Positions 1 through 7,351 of a DNA stretch of 64,000 nucleotides are shown here, piece by piece. The stretch spans positions 4,836,001-4,900,000 of the forward strand of contig NZ_CP083740.1 of assembly GCF_020150455.1 (NCBI RefSeq), given 5' to 3'. A model generated the notes under the pieces. The model saw nothing but the letters and a program-made list of their open reading frames with translations. It did not search any database and was not told the DNA's origin. Position 1 is the first letter of the stretch; each line of letters opens with the position of its first letter. Source of the DNA: Bremerella sp. TYQ1. GTDB taxonomy: Bacteria; Planctomycetota; Planctomycetia; Pirellulales; Pirellulaceae. The position numbers and the translations under genes are program-made.

Positions 1-909
1 GCCTACCTACGCAAGGCGTTTGAACGTGAACCAGAGCGTCGTGCGTCAATCGCTTTCGGTTTGGCTCAACAACCGGAAGGTAAGAACTTCACGTACCTCG
101 TTCAGTCGATTCCTGTGCTGGACGGCGCATTTGCAACGAACGTGATTCAGAAGCTGACTCAGGTTTCGCAGACTGAAAACGACCCTGAAGCGATTCGACA
201 GTTGATCCTTTTGGGGCTTCGTGAGGACGACACTTGTAAGCAGGCCGTCAATCAGTTGCTCGTTAAATGGACCGGAGAGTCGATTGCCTCGCCAGCCAAT
301 CCGTTTGAAAAGCAAATGGAATCTTGGCAAGGATGGTTCCACGAAGCGTATCCAGATCTGCCGGAAGCAAAGCTGGTAGATGTAAAGTCAAGCAATTGGA
401 ACCTGGACGAGTTGCTCGAGTTTCTCAGCTCCGAGGATTACCATGGTGGCGATTCGACTTCCGGAAGTTTGATCTTCAAGAAGGCTCAGTGTGCATCGTG
501 TCACCGCATGGGGGGAACGGGCGAAGCGATCGGGCCAGACCTGACCGACATCTCACGTCGCTTCCAGAAGAAGCAAATCTTGGAGTCGATCCTGTTCCCA
601 TCGCATGTCATTTCGGATCAATACGCAACCAAGCAGATCTTGACGATCGATGGTAAAGTACTGTCCGGGCTGATTTCGACCAGCCCAAGCGGCAACTACG
701 TCGTGATCGACAGCCAAGGCAACAAGACGGAAGTGTTGAAAGACGACGTTGAAGAGCTTTCGCCTTCCAAGATCAGCATCATGCCGAATGGCTTGCTGGA
801 CCAGTTGACCGCCGAAGAGATCGGCGATCTGATGACGTACCTCAAAGCGAATAAGGCTGCTACGAACACTCAGGTAGCCGAGCAGCCAAGCGGAACGACC
901 ATTCGTTAG
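1..909 (+). CDS. C-terminal part of a PVC-type heme-binding (c-type cytochrome) protein
   Basis: The frame is already open at base 1, so this is the 3' end of a larger gene; 302 residues are visible. The first ~130 residues are helical and repeat-like. A c-type heme site CASCH lies at residues 164-168 of the visible part, followed by GPDLTDI and a segment (ILESILFPSHVISDQY, then VLSGLI) typical of the heme-binding domain named for Pirellula/Verrucomicrobium-type proteins. In this family the domain ends large exported proteins with an N-terminal beta-propeller dehydrogenase-like part, which would lie outside the window. The protein ending at 44671 has the same C-terminal architecture. Export and redox function are family knowledge; the substrate is unknown. 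Confidence 0.85.
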   Translation, partial: AYLRKAFEREPERRASIAFGLAQQPEGKNFTYLVQSIPVLDGAFATNVIQKLTQVSQTENDPEAIRQLILLGLREDDTCKQAVNQLLVKWTGESIASPANPFEKQMESWQGWFHEAYPDLPEAKLVDVKSSNWNLDELLEFLSSEDYHGGDSTSGSLIFKKAQCASCHRMGGTGEAIGPDLTDISRRFQKKQILESILFPSHVISDQYATKQILTIDGKVLSGLISTSPSGNYVVIDSQGNKTEVLKDDVEELSPSKISIMPNGLLDQLTAEEIGDLMTYLKANKAATNTQVAEQPSGTTIR

Positions 910-918
910 GTAAACATG

Positions 919-1962
919 CTAAACGAATTTGCGTGACGCCGGTTCCATCGAGCCGGCGTTGATGCAGTCGACCAGAATTCGCAGACGGCCCAAGTTACGA
1001 CGATTGAAGGTAAACACCAGCCGGGACATTTCTTCTAGTTCCGGTTCATCTTCTTCTGGCAATGCGTCACGAACCTCGAAGTCTCCACTGCTGAGGATGT
1101 CTCGAAACTCAGTTCGAATGGCACTAAGCAGTGAATCTGCGATTGGTTCCAGCGTACGAATAACGAGCCGATTGCGCACGTAGCGCATGCTGTGATAAAC
1201 CTTGTAGAAGCTTTCGATCTCTGCGGCCGCTTCTTCGACGCTGTCGGTCACTTTGTACAACGCGAAATCTTCCGGCGAGATCATGCCGTCTTGGTGAAGT
1301 GATTCGCGAATGAATTCGTCGAGTTTGCTCCAATAGGTTCCTCCCGGGGCATCCAAAAGCACGATCGGGAAGAGATCGCGTTTGCCTGTTTGGACGAGTG
1401 TGAGGACCTCGAACGCTTCGTCTAGTGTTCCAAATCCGCCAGGCAAACAGACCACCGCGTCGCACTCTTTCACGAACATCAGCTTACGCGTGAAGAAGTA
1501 CTTCATGTTGACGAGCTTTTCGTCCCCATGAATCACAGGATTGGCTTGCTGCTCGAAGGGAAGCATGATGTTCAATCCCATCGAACTGGCACGCCCTGCA
1601 CCGCGGTGCCCAGCTTCCATGATGCCGCTACCGGCTCCGGTGATGACCAGCCAGTTATCTTCTGCCATTTTCTCGGCAAAAGTGGCTGCTGCTTGATACG
1701 TCGGGTGATCTGGCAACGTGCGTGCCGAACCGAAAATGGTTACCTTTCGGCGGTCACGAAACGGCGTGAATATCTTGAATGCATATCGCAATTCTTTGAG
1801 TGACCGAGAGAGCAACTTAAGGTCGCCTCGCGTTGCCGCATCGCGTTGCAGTTTGTCCGCAGTTTCGCGGATCTGATTTAAAAGGTTCTGAATCTCAATT
1901 GCCCGACGATCATCTTTGTCAGACAAAACGTCTTCGGCATCCTTTTCATCGAATCGACTCAA
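919..1962 (-). CDS. LOG family (TIGR00730-like Rossmann) protein
   Basis: 347 residues. The core carries VTIFGSAR (~74), TGAGSGIMEAGHRGA (~108-122) and GGFGTLDE at 175-182, the signature of LOG/'lysine decarboxylase-like' proteins; characterised members are cytokinin-activating phosphoribohydrolases or nucleotide 5'-monophosphate nucleosidases. It is longer than the usual ~200 residues, with a charged ~70-residue N-terminal helix region and a ~100-residue C-terminal extension, so the substrate may differ. The start is TTG at 1962: the upstream strand reads a GGAG-type ribosome site about 9 bases before it, and the nearby ATG at 1971-1969 is out of frame and stops at once. It is divergent from the STAS gene and convergent with the cytochrome gene. 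Confidence 0.82.
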   Translation of the reverse strand: MSRFDEKDAEDVLSDKDDRRAIEIQNLLNQIRETADKLQRDAATRGDLKLLSRSLKELRYAFKIFTPFRDRRKVTIFGSARTLPDHPTYQAAATFAEKMAEDNWLVITGAGSGIMEAGHRGAGRASSMGLNIMLPFEQQANPVIHGDEKLVNMKYFFTRKLMFVKECDAVVCLPGGFGTLDEAFEVLTLVQTGKRDLFPIVLLDAPGGTYWSKLDEFIRESLHQDGMISPEDFALYKVTDSVEEAAAEIESFYKVYHSMRYVRNRLVIRTLEPIADSLLSAIRTEFRDILSSGDFEVRDALPEEDEPELEEMSRLVFTFNRRNLGRLRILVDCINAGSMEPASRKFV

Positions 1963-2344
1963 GGCTCCATCTCCTCTCGAAAAGAATTAAGGGTTCGGTT
2001 ACCCGAAACTGTTCGGTAAGCCGCACCAACAAACCCACTGCAAGTAGGGCACCCGTAGGAATAATAGCATATCCCTCTGCAGGCACGGATAGTTTCAGGG
2101 GTGTTCCAAGTATACAATTGTTTGTGAATCGCTTTGGAAATATTAAAAAAGTTCGGGGGTTGTTATTACGGAGATACGCCGATAAACTACCCCACGAGCG
2201 GTTTTTCGCAATTAGCCGGTTTTGCGTTTGACAGTATGTGTCGCGGAAGTCTGGTCCTTTTCGACGATTCCAGCCAAAGGCTTCGGCCGGAAAATTCCCC
2301 ACAACCACCTTTCGATTAGATGCCGCTTACGGCGAAAGATTGTC
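1963..2344. other. Divergent intergenic region
   Basis: 382 bases between the minus-strand LOG gene and the plus-strand STAS gene, so it should hold promoters for both. A TTGACA hexamer occurs at 2228-2233 on the plus strand, but no good -10 element lies at the right distance. Open frames crossing this stretch show no recognisable protein features. No repeat or terminator was seen. Confidence 0.4.
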
Positions 2345-2698
2345 ATGGTCAACATTCTGCGCCAGAGAGATATCACGATCCTCGAATTCGGGCCAGAGTA
2401 TGTAAATCTTGACGAAGCAAGTTTGAGCCAAGTTGTTCAGCAAGTCGTCGAAGTCGCCAAGCATACTTCTCCTCCGTTGGTCATCATTGACCTTTCCCAT
2501 ACAGAGTCGATCGGATCGTTCTTCATCCAGTTTCTGATTCGGATTTGGAAGTTGATCAAGAAGCGGGGCGGTCAGTTGGTTCTCGTGGGATTGAATGAGA
2601 ACTGTCTCGAAGTTTTGAAGCGATCTAAGATCGAATCGCTTTGGCAGCGTTTTGCGTCTCGTGAAGCAGCCATGGAAACGCTGAAAGCGACTTCGTAG
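2345..2698 (+). CDS. STAS domain protein (anti-sigma factor antagonist-like)
   Basis: 117 residues, starting at ATG 2345; upstream extension of the frame has no family similarity. It has the STAS pattern: an N-terminal strand (ITILEFG), a helix, a strand VIIDLSHTESIG followed by the amphipathic helix FFIQFLIRIWKLIKKRG, then QLVLVGLN and a final helix. STAS proteins of this size act as anti-sigma factor antagonists or as small regulators switched by phosphorylation of a Ser/Thr after the third strand; here Ser/Thr residues sit in the HTESIGS loop. No partner kinase lies next to it, so the sigma factor or process it controls is unknown. Confidence 0.78.
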   Translation: MVNILRQRDITILEFGPEYVNLDEASLSQVVQQVVEVAKHTSPPLVIIDLSHTESIGSFFIQFLIRIWKLIKKRGGQLVLVGLNENCLEVLKRSKIESLWQRFASREAAMETLKATS

Positions 2699-2713
2699 GT
2701 AACTATTATCAGC

Positions 2714-2986
2714 CTAACGATCGTCGTCTCGCTGCGACTTCTTCTTGCGAATGTAGTCGGCACGATGGGTGCGATACTCTTCCGCACTCGGCAACGCCAC
2801 GGGATCTTCCTTCTGATGATTCTCGAAGATGCGTTCTAAGAACGGCCGACACCATCCACAGCCAGTACCCGCTCCGCCACATTCCGAAAGCTGAGATGCT
2901 CGGCGTGGTTTTTCAATGCGACAGAAGTTTTGCACCTTTCGCATTTTGACGTGGAAGCAAAGGCACAGTTCGTCATCTGGATTCAT
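2714..2986 (-). CDS. BFD-like [2Fe-2S]-binding protein
   Basis: 90 residues. The cysteine pattern CLC near the N-terminus and CGxxxGCGWC at ~36-46 matches the bacterioferritin-associated ferredoxin-like [2Fe-2S] domain, which binds its cluster through four cysteines in a small helical fold. The last ~35 residues are charged and probably disordered (ending RKKKSQRDDDR). Its ATG overlaps the TGA of the upstream M20 peptidase gene by 4 bases (ATGA), implying translational coupling. Family members act in iron release from bacterioferritin or as subunits or assembly factors of redox enzymes; no bacterioferritin gene is in view, so the partner is unknown. Confidence 0.8.
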   Translation of the reverse strand: MNPDDELCLCFHVKMRKVQNFCRIEKPRRASQLSECGGAGTGCGWCRPFLERIFENHQKEDPVALPSAEEYRTHRADYIRKKKSQRDDDR

Positions 2987-4173
2987 TCAGTGCCCCCTTC
3001 CCCGCGAGCAATTCTCAGGGCAACTTCACAGGCTGTGTGGAACTGTGAAACATCTAACATTTCGCTCGTCATGTGTTGGTTGTGTTGTCCGCAGCCGAGG
3101 GATACCGCTGGGATGCCATGTCGGAAAAGCCAGTTAGCATCGAGTCCGCCATTGGCGATCGCGTTGACCGGTTCCATTCCCATCTGCGTGAGAACATGGG
3201 AAGCCATTTGGACACTTGGGTTATCTGCCGACATCTTGAAGGGTTCGTAGTTCAAATCGCCATCGAACGTCACGGAAGCTGTTTGGTCGTCTTCGTTAGC
3301 AATTTCGTTTCCTGCCTCAGTAAATGCTGCTTCAAACTTTTGAACAAGAGCTTCAATGGTTGACTTGTCGTGGCTCCGGACTTCGGCTCGTAGTTGCACA
3401 TGGTCCGCAACAACGTTGGTGGCATTACCTCCCTCGATAACACCAATATTGCTGGTCCCGTGAAGTGTCCCTTGTTCAATCTTTCCGAGCAGCCCTGCCG
3501 CGTGCAACTTACTGATCGCCAAGCCGGCAGCAGTAATGGCACTCGCTCCACGTTCGGGAGCAACGCCGGCGTGACTGGCAATACCACGAACATCAATCGT
3601 CATGCGATAGCCACCAATGGCTCCAATGGTCAACTTTGCCGGATTGCCTCCGTCCCAGTTAAATGCCAGGGTTGGTTTGCCGAGTTTCGACAGTTCCAGA
3701 TTTCTGGCCCCTTGCAGTCCGATTTCTTCTTGCACGGTAAACAGCAGCGTGAGTGGACCGTGGTCGAGTCCCGACGAAAGCAGTTCGGTGGCGGCGAAGA
3801 GTACCGTTGCGACGCCCGCCCGATCGTCGGCACCCAGTCCGGTGTGTTTGTCCTGTGGAACGATTCGATCGTCTTGTAGTACTGGCCGAGCGCCAACACA
3901 GATCGGAACTGTATCCATGTGAGCCATGAGAAGTCGCTGCGGTCTATCTTGCGTCCCCGGTAGCTTCACAATCAAGTTGCCGGTTGTGCTTTTCGGAAGG
4001 GGACACCGAAGGTGAGCATCGTCGTGCATCACGCAATCGGCAGGCAGGCCAGCTTTCAGGAGTTCGTCACGAATAAACGTGGCGACGGCAGCCTCGTTGC
4101 CACTTGCCCCAGGGATTGCCATAAGGGCTTGAACAAGATCCAGCGCGCGAGATTTTTGAGAGTCGCTAAGCAT
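2983..4173 (-). CDS. M20-family zinc peptidase, peptidase T-like
   Basis: 396 residues, cytoplasmic (no signal peptide). Metal-site motifs of the M20 family are all present: AHMDTVP, GADDRAGVA, the catalytic EEIGLQG, and a late histidine in GQHNQHMTSE. The dimerisation/lid domain is marked by GIASHAGVAPERGASAI and EGGNATNVV. The order and the PepT-like DKHTGLGADD segment suggest an aminotripeptidase-like exopeptidase releasing N-terminal residues of short peptides; substrate specificity cannot be read from sequence. Start ATG at 4173. The downstream BFD-like gene overlaps its stop codon, so the two are very likely one transcript. Confidence 0.88.
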   Translation of the reverse strand: MLSDSQKSRALDLVQALMAIPGASGNEAAVATFIRDELLKAGLPADCVMHDDAHLRCPLPKSTTGNLIVKLPGTQDRPQRLLMAHMDTVPICVGARPVLQDDRIVPQDKHTGLGADDRAGVATVLFAATELLSSGLDHGPLTLLFTVQEEIGLQGARNLELSKLGKPTLAFNWDGGNPAKLTIGAIGGYRMTIDVRGIASHAGVAPERGASAITAAGLAISKLHAAGLLGKIEQGTLHGTSNIGVIEGGNATNVVADHVQLRAEVRSHDKSTIEALVQKFEAAFTEAGNEIANEDDQTASVTFDGDLNYEPFKMSADNPSVQMASHVLTQMGMEPVNAIANGGLDANWLFRHGIPAVSLGCGQHNQHMTSEMLDVSQFHTACEVALRIARGEGGTE

Positions 4174-4242
4174 AACGTCCTTGCGTAATAAGGAATGACC
4201 GGGGCAGCAGTCACTATCCTACCACGTTTGACGCTTACGGCA

Positions 4243-4950
4243 TCAGCCTTCGTTTTTGGGCCGCTGAACGAATTGAAGTTCTGGATGAACAAGTCCTTCG
4301 TTGACGGCGAAGATCAGCATCTCGTTGATGGTTTGAACTTCCAACTTCAACTTGAGATCGCCAACCGTCTTGTTGACCGTTCGTTCGCTGATGTCCAACG
4401 CGTCTGCAATTTCAGATTGAGTTCGCCCGAGCGACAGTTCTCGCAGAACCCCCACCTCGCGATCGCTTAGCGTAGCCAGTCTCGAAACTGGCGCACCATC
4501 TTCTCGCTCGACCAGGCGTTTGTCGAGTTCAGGAGAGAAATAGGTATTGCCGGCTGCGACGTGACGAATCGCGAATGCCAGATTGCGAAGTGACTCGGAA
4601 TGCTTCGAGACAATGCCAGCGGCTCCAACAGCCAGGCACCGATCCAAATAATTGTCTTTGGGAAAGCCCGTGTAGAACAAGATCTTGGCGCATCCGTTGG
4701 TCGCTTCCGAAATCTGCTGGCAAGCCAAGAACGGATCGAGGCCGTGCATGTGGATGTCCATCAGCACAACATCTGGCTGCAAAGATTTCGCCATGGCCAA
4801 TGCCGCACGAGCATGAGTCGTCTGGCCAACGATCTGGATTGACTCATCCGAATCGAGGACGCGCGACACGGCTCGCATGATGGCATCGTCGTCATCGACT
4901 ACCAGTACGCGAGGATAGGATGGTTCAGGATTACTTTTCGCAAGCATCAT
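4243..4950 (-). CDS. NarL/FixJ-type response regulator
   Basis: 235 residues. Receiver domain at ~13-130: acidic pocket VVDDDD, phospho-acceptor Asp65 in VVLMDIHMHG, switch Thr in ILFYTGF, and Lys in GIVSKHSE. A LuxR-type helix-turn-helix follows at ~165-212 (LSDREVGVLRELSLGRTQSE... ERTVNKTVGDL). It should bind DNA as a dimer when phosphorylated. There is no histidine kinase next to it, so it is an orphan in this window. Two in-frame ATGs sit at the start (4950 and 4947). The divergent neighbour is a GGDEF protein, so a link to c-di-GMP signalling is possible but unproven. Confidence 0.88.
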   Translation of the reverse strand: MMLAKSNPEPSYPRVLVVDDDDAIMRAVSRVLDSDESIQIVGQTTHARAALAMAKSLQPDVVLMDIHMHGLDPFLACQQISEATNGCAKILFYTGFPKDNYLDRCLAVGAAGIVSKHSESLRNLAFAIRHVAAGNTYFSPELDKRLVEREDGAPVSRLATLSDREVGVLRELSLGRTQSEIADALDISERTVNKTVGDLKLKLEVQTINEMLIFAVNEGLVHPELQFVQRPKNEG

Positions 4951-5301
4951 CAGACTGCCCCTGAAGCTACAAGCTGGAATTTCATTTACCGTCGCCTGTC
5001 AATAAAGCGAAGCAAGTTTCGTTGTGGCGCAGCATCGGCTGCTAGGGAATTCCCCTGTGAGCAAGTATAGGCCCCAGTTTGGAATCTGCGGCAGATCCGC
5101 AAAATGAATCAAAAAGCGCAAATCTCGCAACGTCCGTGATTTGTGAACTATCCTGCCAGATTTGTTTGACGGTTGGCCTTTGTGAGATAAGTAACCAATA
5201 GAGGTTACTGCCCCTTAGCGCGAATGCCGCGCTTTTAACCTCTGCGATCAGCCCGACTCTTCGGAGTAATCGGACCGATCGTTACGTTTGCAACTAAGAA
5301 C
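4951..5301. other. Divergent intergenic region
   Basis: 351 bases between the response regulator (minus) and the GGDEF gene (plus). A TTGACG hexamer occurs around 5166-5171 with an AT-rich stretch downstream, but no convincing -10. No coding potential, repeat or terminator was recognised; it presumably contains both promoters. Confidence 0.35.
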
Positions 5302-6861
5302 GTGTCACCCGAGATGCCAGAATTCACGCTGCTCCACTTTCTTCTGTGCTTATTATTCTTTGGAATTGGTTTTGTCACCTCGAAGTGGCTCCGAGTTCCT
5401 TCGGTAAGTGATTTCAGTCAAAAGCGTTCAAGCGATGTAAGTGGAGAAATCAAGCCAGAAGTTTCTGTTGCAACGCCTCAAGAAAGTTGTTGTCCGCAAG
5501 CACAAATAGCGCAAACCGACGACGCTCAGGCCATCAGCGAGATGGTGGAACAAGTGCGTTGCCTGACGGACAATGTGCGAACTGATGTTCATCAGCATAC
5601 GCAGTCGGTTGAGCAAATCAGTAACGACCTCGTCACAATTTCGCAGGTTTCCGACACCGATTCTGTGACGCGAATCATCTCTCGATTGATGGAAGCCAAT
5701 CGACAGCTTGACTCGCAGCTGAACGTTGCGGAAACACGGCTTCAGGAGCAGTCGCAGCTACTTCGTTCGCATCGAGTTGAGGCACGAACCGACGCGCTCA
5801 CCGGTCTGCCGAATCGTCGCGTGTTCGATGAAGAGTTGGACCGACTCTTCGAGCAGAAGCGAGATTCGAAACGTCCGTCGACGTTGATCATGGTCGACAT
5901 CGACCACTTTAAAGAGTTCAACGATCTGCACGGACATCAAGCAGGTGACTACTGCCTGAAGAAAGTCGGTGAGGTGACTCGCCAAACGGTGCGCGGGATT
6001 GGTGGCATCGTCATGCGATATGGCGGTGAAGAGTTTGCCGTTTTGCTGCCGGGCACAGAATTGTTCGACGCTAAAATCGCTGCCCAGAGACTGAATCGAC
6101 ATGTGGAAAAGCTCGATGTCGAGTTCGAGGGGAAAACGCTGTCGGTGACCGCCAGTTTGGGGATCGCCGAGATCGGTCGCGATAGCGATGCAAGCGAATG
6201 GCTCAGCCGCGCTGATCGTGCTCTTTATGCGGCGAAGAAGTTAGGTCGAAATCGTGGGTGTTGGCACGACGGACATGCTTGCCATGAAATCACTCGTCGA
6301 AACGTCGATCCCGCGGCGGAACCGAATGAAGAAGTCGCCGGCATCGCAAAGCGTGAAGCGTTTATACAAGATGTGAATCGACGGTTAGCCCTCTTTCATC
6401 GTAAGCGTCAGCCACTCGCGCTGATTCTTGCGAGTATCGATCCTGTCGACGGAAAGTCTATTGAACAGCATCCCGACTTCGTGGCGATTCAACATGCGGT
6501 GATGCAAGTGTTCGGAACGATCCTGCGAGATATGGATCACGTGTGTCAGATGTCTGAGAATCAGTTTGGCGCATTGTTGCCTGCGGCAAGTGGTAGCGAC
6601 GCAGCTATCGTTGCGGAACGTGCGCGTCGAGCGTTATCACAACTGGAAATGAAAACTCCGACCGATATGGTTTCGATATCGCTTTCATGTGGTGTTTCCC
6701 AAGCGTTGGAAGGAGACGAAGCCGAGCATCTTTTGTCTCGCTGCGAGGCAGGTCTCGATGCCGCACGGCGCAAGAATGGAAACGCCGTCTATCTCGTGCG
6801 TCATGAAATGGATTGGGAAACGCCCCATCGCGTCACACCAGAGGTAGTGATAGCAGATTAA
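5302..6861 (+). CDS. Tandem GGDEF protein: active diguanylate cyclase domain plus degenerate SENQF domain
   Basis: 519 residues; GTG start at 5302 (ATG at 5314 is an alternative). One membrane helix at ~9-25 is followed by a ~130-residue coiled-coil-rich linker. The first GGDEF domain (~163-320) has DxLTGLPNRR, the metal-binding VDIDHFKEFND and an intact GGEEF at 241-245, so it should make c-di-GMP from GTP. Its inhibitory I-site position (232-235) reads GIGG instead of RxxD. The second domain (~348-505) has SENQF at 418-422 in place of GGDEF and should be inactive, yet it keeps an RxxD (R409-D412) in exact I-site register. The degenerate domain may therefore sense c-di-GMP. Input signal unknown. 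Confidence 0.88.
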   Translation: MSPEMPEFTLLHFLLCLLFFGIGFVTSKWLRVPSVSDFSQKRSSDVSGEIKPEVSVATPQESCCPQAQIAQTDDAQAISEMVEQVRCLTDNVRTDVHQHTQSVEQISNDLVTISQVSDTDSVTRIISRLMEANRQLDSQLNVAETRLQEQSQLLRSHRVEARTDALTGLPNRRVFDEELDRLFEQKRDSKRPSTLIMVDIDHFKEFNDLHGHQAGDYCLKKVGEVTRQTVRGIGGIVMRYGGEEFAVLLPGTELFDAKIAAQRLNRHVEKLDVEFEGKTLSVTASLGIAEIGRDSDASEWLSRADRALYAAKKLGRNRGCWHDGHACHEITRRNVDPAAEPNEEVAGIAKREAFIQDVNRRLALFHRKRQPLALILASIDPVDGKSIEQHPDFVAIQHAVMQVFGTILRDMDHVCQMSENQFGALLPAASGSDAAIVAERARRALSQLEMKTPTDMVSISLSCGVSQALEGDEAEHLLSRCEAGLDAARRKNGNAVYLVRHEMDWETPHRVTPEVVIAD

Positions 6862-7109
6862 ATATTCTTGGTGATCTGCCAAATTCTTTTCAAGAAACGG
6901 GGTTGATCCGTTTTTGGAAAACCAATAATTTACCGCCTCACACGGACGACATGTCCTCCTTGCGGAGCAAAGAGACCGTTGTCCGGACTTGCAGATGTAA
7001 GAGATGTTTCCTGCATAGGAAGAGCCGTTTTTCGGTTTTTCGCGGATCGTGAGCCAGGTGTTTGACACGGATGTTGACCATGCTGGTTTGATAACTCTTA
7101 GATCATGCA

Positions 7110-7226
7110 ACCGAAAGAATCGGCTCGATTCGACAGGATGTCGATTCCAAGAACCGACCAATCGCTCCCGGAGAAGAACGGAATCCTTTGCCCCCCTGGG
7201 ATCCGAGCTTTCCGGGGGCCTTTTTT
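7110..7226 (+). ncRNA. Candidate structured small RNA or leader
   Basis: This stretch can fold into several helices: GAATC/GATTC (7117-7121 with 7127-7131), CGACA/TGTCG (7131-7135 with 7139-7143, competing with the first) and GATTCC/GGAATC (7143-7148 with 7180-7185), and it ends in an intrinsic terminator. It lies 126 bases before the ATG of the MscS gene, so it may be either an independent small RNA or a leader that attenuates mscS transcription. It matches no riboswitch class I know. The 5' end is a guess. Confidence 0.3.
7190..7226 (+). terminator. Rho-independent terminator
   Basis: A six-base GC stem (GCCCCC at 7190-7195 with GGGGGC at 7214-7219) is followed by a run of six T at 7221-7226. 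It is placed between the GGDEF and MscS genes, 329 bases past the GGDEF stop codon, which is too far to be an ordinary terminator of that gene. Confidence 0.7.
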
Positions 7227-7351
7227 ATTTCGAAGCAAACGAATAGCATCGTGGTTCTCTGGATGTCTTCCCGCACGGTTTCGCGGTGAATGTGCGTTAG
7301 CAATGGATCGCTCTCTGGCACTAACGTGACTTGATTGATTCACCCCCTATC

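Larger units (their letters stand above)
6862..7351. other. Long intergenic region upstream of mscS-like gene
   Basis: 490 bases without a supported protein gene. It contains the structured RNA candidate and terminator listed separately. A TTGACA hexamer at 7062-7067 and a TTGACC at 7074-7079 could be -35 elements for a transcript covering them, but no strong -10 is visible. Short frames in this stretch lack ribosome sites and recognisable features. Confidence 0.4.

Noticed and set aside
7321..7351. Sigma-54 promoter before mscS (TGGCACTAACGTGAC)
   Set aside because: The -24 half fits, but the -12 half lacks the required GC at the proper distance, and it is too close to the start codon.
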